Positions 63,553 to 64,000 of a stretch of DNA of 64,000 bases are shown here, one piece after another. Below the pieces are notes generated by a model. The model was given only the letters and a program-made list of their open reading frames with translations. It was not told the origin of the DNA and did no database searches. This DNA comes from Forsythia viridissima (lineage: Eukaryota; Streptophyta; Magnoliopsida; Lamiales; Oleaceae). The stretch is from positions 27,617,295-27,681,294 of the forward strand of contig CM059046.1 in the NCBI GenBank assembly GCA_030279155.1, read 5' to 3'. Position numbers and translations under genes: made by a program. Every line of letters begins with the position of its first letter. Positions within the stretch are counted from its first letter, which is position 1.

Positions 63553-63612
<60 letters not shown>

Positions 63613-64000
63613 ATGCTGATGCTGCTGCTGCGCATCAAGAATGTTATTTTTTTGCCCAATTAGCTGGTTCTGTTGCATGCTTGTAGCATTTGGCTGCTGC
63701 CCACTAAGCTGCTGTTGCTGTTGTGTAGGTAATATTGGGTGCTGCGGCATCGACGTTTGTTGCTGATGAATGAGGGAAGACTGTTGTGGCTGTTGTTGCC
63801 TGAGGACTGATTGTGATTGCTGCTGAAGCATAGATTGAGTTGATTGCTGAATAGATGACTGCTGATTTTGCTGAAGACTAGATGAAGTGGCCGACTGCCT
63901 CAAAGAAGGTTGCATAACAGCCTGCTGAGAGGATTGGATCTGATTTGGTTGCAATAAATTCTGTTGCTGCTGCTGTTGCTGGATCTGAGACTGTACAAGG
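53624..64000 (-). CDS. MED15: Mediator subunit 15 (MED15a-type), last eight exons
   Basis: Tail-module subunit linking activators to RNA polymerase II. Exons in coding order: 64000-63018 (open at window edge), 60491-60421, 60257-60183, 59782-58364, 58267-57926, 55905-55705, 55613-55525, 53831-53624 (stop). They give about 1128 residues with all junctions GT-AG and in frame. The first visible exon and exon 59782-58364 are glutamine-rich with long poly-Gln runs. Conserved plant MED15 blocks follow: GGDWQEEIYQKIRSMNEMY, EQLEKLRFFKVMLERTI, MTKCRLQARNFFTQDGSS, VALSPNLKSQYASAQM and the C-terminal SLREIARTWDICARAVISE ending YGTWENCLSTA. The KIX domain and ATG lie beyond 64000. Introns of 2.5, 2.0 and 1.7 kb contain tandem repeats but no recognised transposon. 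In Arabidopsis the MED15a orthologue is needed for salicylic acid and lipid-gene responses. Assignment is secure. Confidence 0.95.
53976..54011. repeat. Six GGGGCT hexanucleotides, potential G-quadruplex
   Basis: Six perfect GGGGCT copies lie in the last MED15 intron (53832-55524), flanked by further G runs. The G-rich strand is the plus strand, so MED15 pre-mRNA carries the complementary AGCCCC repeat; a quadruplex could form in the template strand or an antisense RNA. Confidence 0.92.
56461..56655. repeat. Two-and-a-bit copy 92-bp tandem repeat
   Basis: TTTACTC occurs at 56461, 56553 and 56646, each followed by GGGG or GGGGTATAAATC. Units are nearly identical over 92-93 bp. The repeat lies in the MED15 intron 55906-57925. 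Confidence 0.9.
57341..57430. repeat. Two-copy 52-bp tandem repeat
   Basis: GGATACTATTAGCAGAT starts at 57341 and 57393 and continues with GTAGTTCTTTCCAT-TATAGAATTC in both. It lies in the MED15 intron 55906-57925. Confidence 0.85.
58966..59080 (-). repeat. Trinucleotide CAG/CAA tract encoding the major poly-Gln run of MED15
   Basis: A GCT-repeat on the plus strand encodes about 26 consecutive glutamines plus shorter neighbouring runs broken by single leucines. Most codons are CAG with a few CAA interruptions. Read antisense, the tract gives chance poly-Ala and poly-Leu frames. Confidence 0.95.
63553..63612 (-). repeat. Perfect CAACAG hexamer x10 in the MED15 Q-rich exon
   Basis: Ten exact TTGCTG hexamers on the plus strand encode 20 glutamines with strictly alternating CAA and CAG codons, followed by a mixed His/Gln stretch. 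The repeat unit is the hexamer, unlike the CAG-dominated tract at 58966-59080. Confidence 0.95.

Noticed and set aside
63435..63686. Plus-strand Val/Ala repeat frame
   Set aside because: Antisense shadow of the CAACAG hexamer in the MED15 exon.

Overview
The window is nuclear DNA from a flowering plant, most likely a dicot. It is AT-rich, its genes are split by GT-AG introns, and introns and intergenic DNA are loaded with MITEs, Copia and Ty3/gypsy remnants and LINE pieces. The protein families are plant ones. The species cannot be named from the sequence. No CRISPR arrays, bacterial operons, rRNA or tRNA genes were seen.

Five protein-coding loci are supported. (1) 983-14502 (+): the last 20 coding exons of an exportin-7 (XPO7/RanBP16) gene; the N-terminal third lies left of the window. 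(2) 17828-27624 (-): a nine-exon receptor-like cytoplasmic kinase with an N-terminal universal-stress-protein-like domain; its introns carry several MITEs, a long hairpin and tandem repeats. (3) 34979-41533 (+): a nine-exon gene for a small plastid- or organelle-targeted membrane protein; its 4.7-kb second intron holds two Tourist-like elements and an LTR-retroelement remnant. (4) 45530-46703 (-): a three-exon gene for a very short MED15-like protein, essentially only a KIX domain. (5) 53624-64000 (-): the last eight coding exons of the Mediator subunit MED15, with its glutamine-rich middle and conserved C-terminus; its KIX-coding 5' end lies right of the window.

Genes 1 and 2 converge, genes 2 and 3 diverge across about 7 kb of transposon-rich DNA, genes 3 and 4 converge, and genes 4 and 5 lie in tandem on the minus strand. 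The KIX-only gene sits downstream of full-length MED15, and its first intron shares sequence with two further blocks near 41.8 and 43.0 kb, which suggests repeated local duplication.

The gaps hold dated insertions: MITEs with 9-10-bp target-site duplications (Mutator type), a TTA-flanked Tourist/PIF element, a hAT-like element with an 8-bp duplication, a 5'-truncated LINE-like tail with an 18-bp duplication, a complete solo LTR with a 5-bp duplication, and two deleted Copia elements. Exon boundaries come from reading-frame continuity, GT-AG sites and remembered family resemblance; no alignment or transcript data were available.
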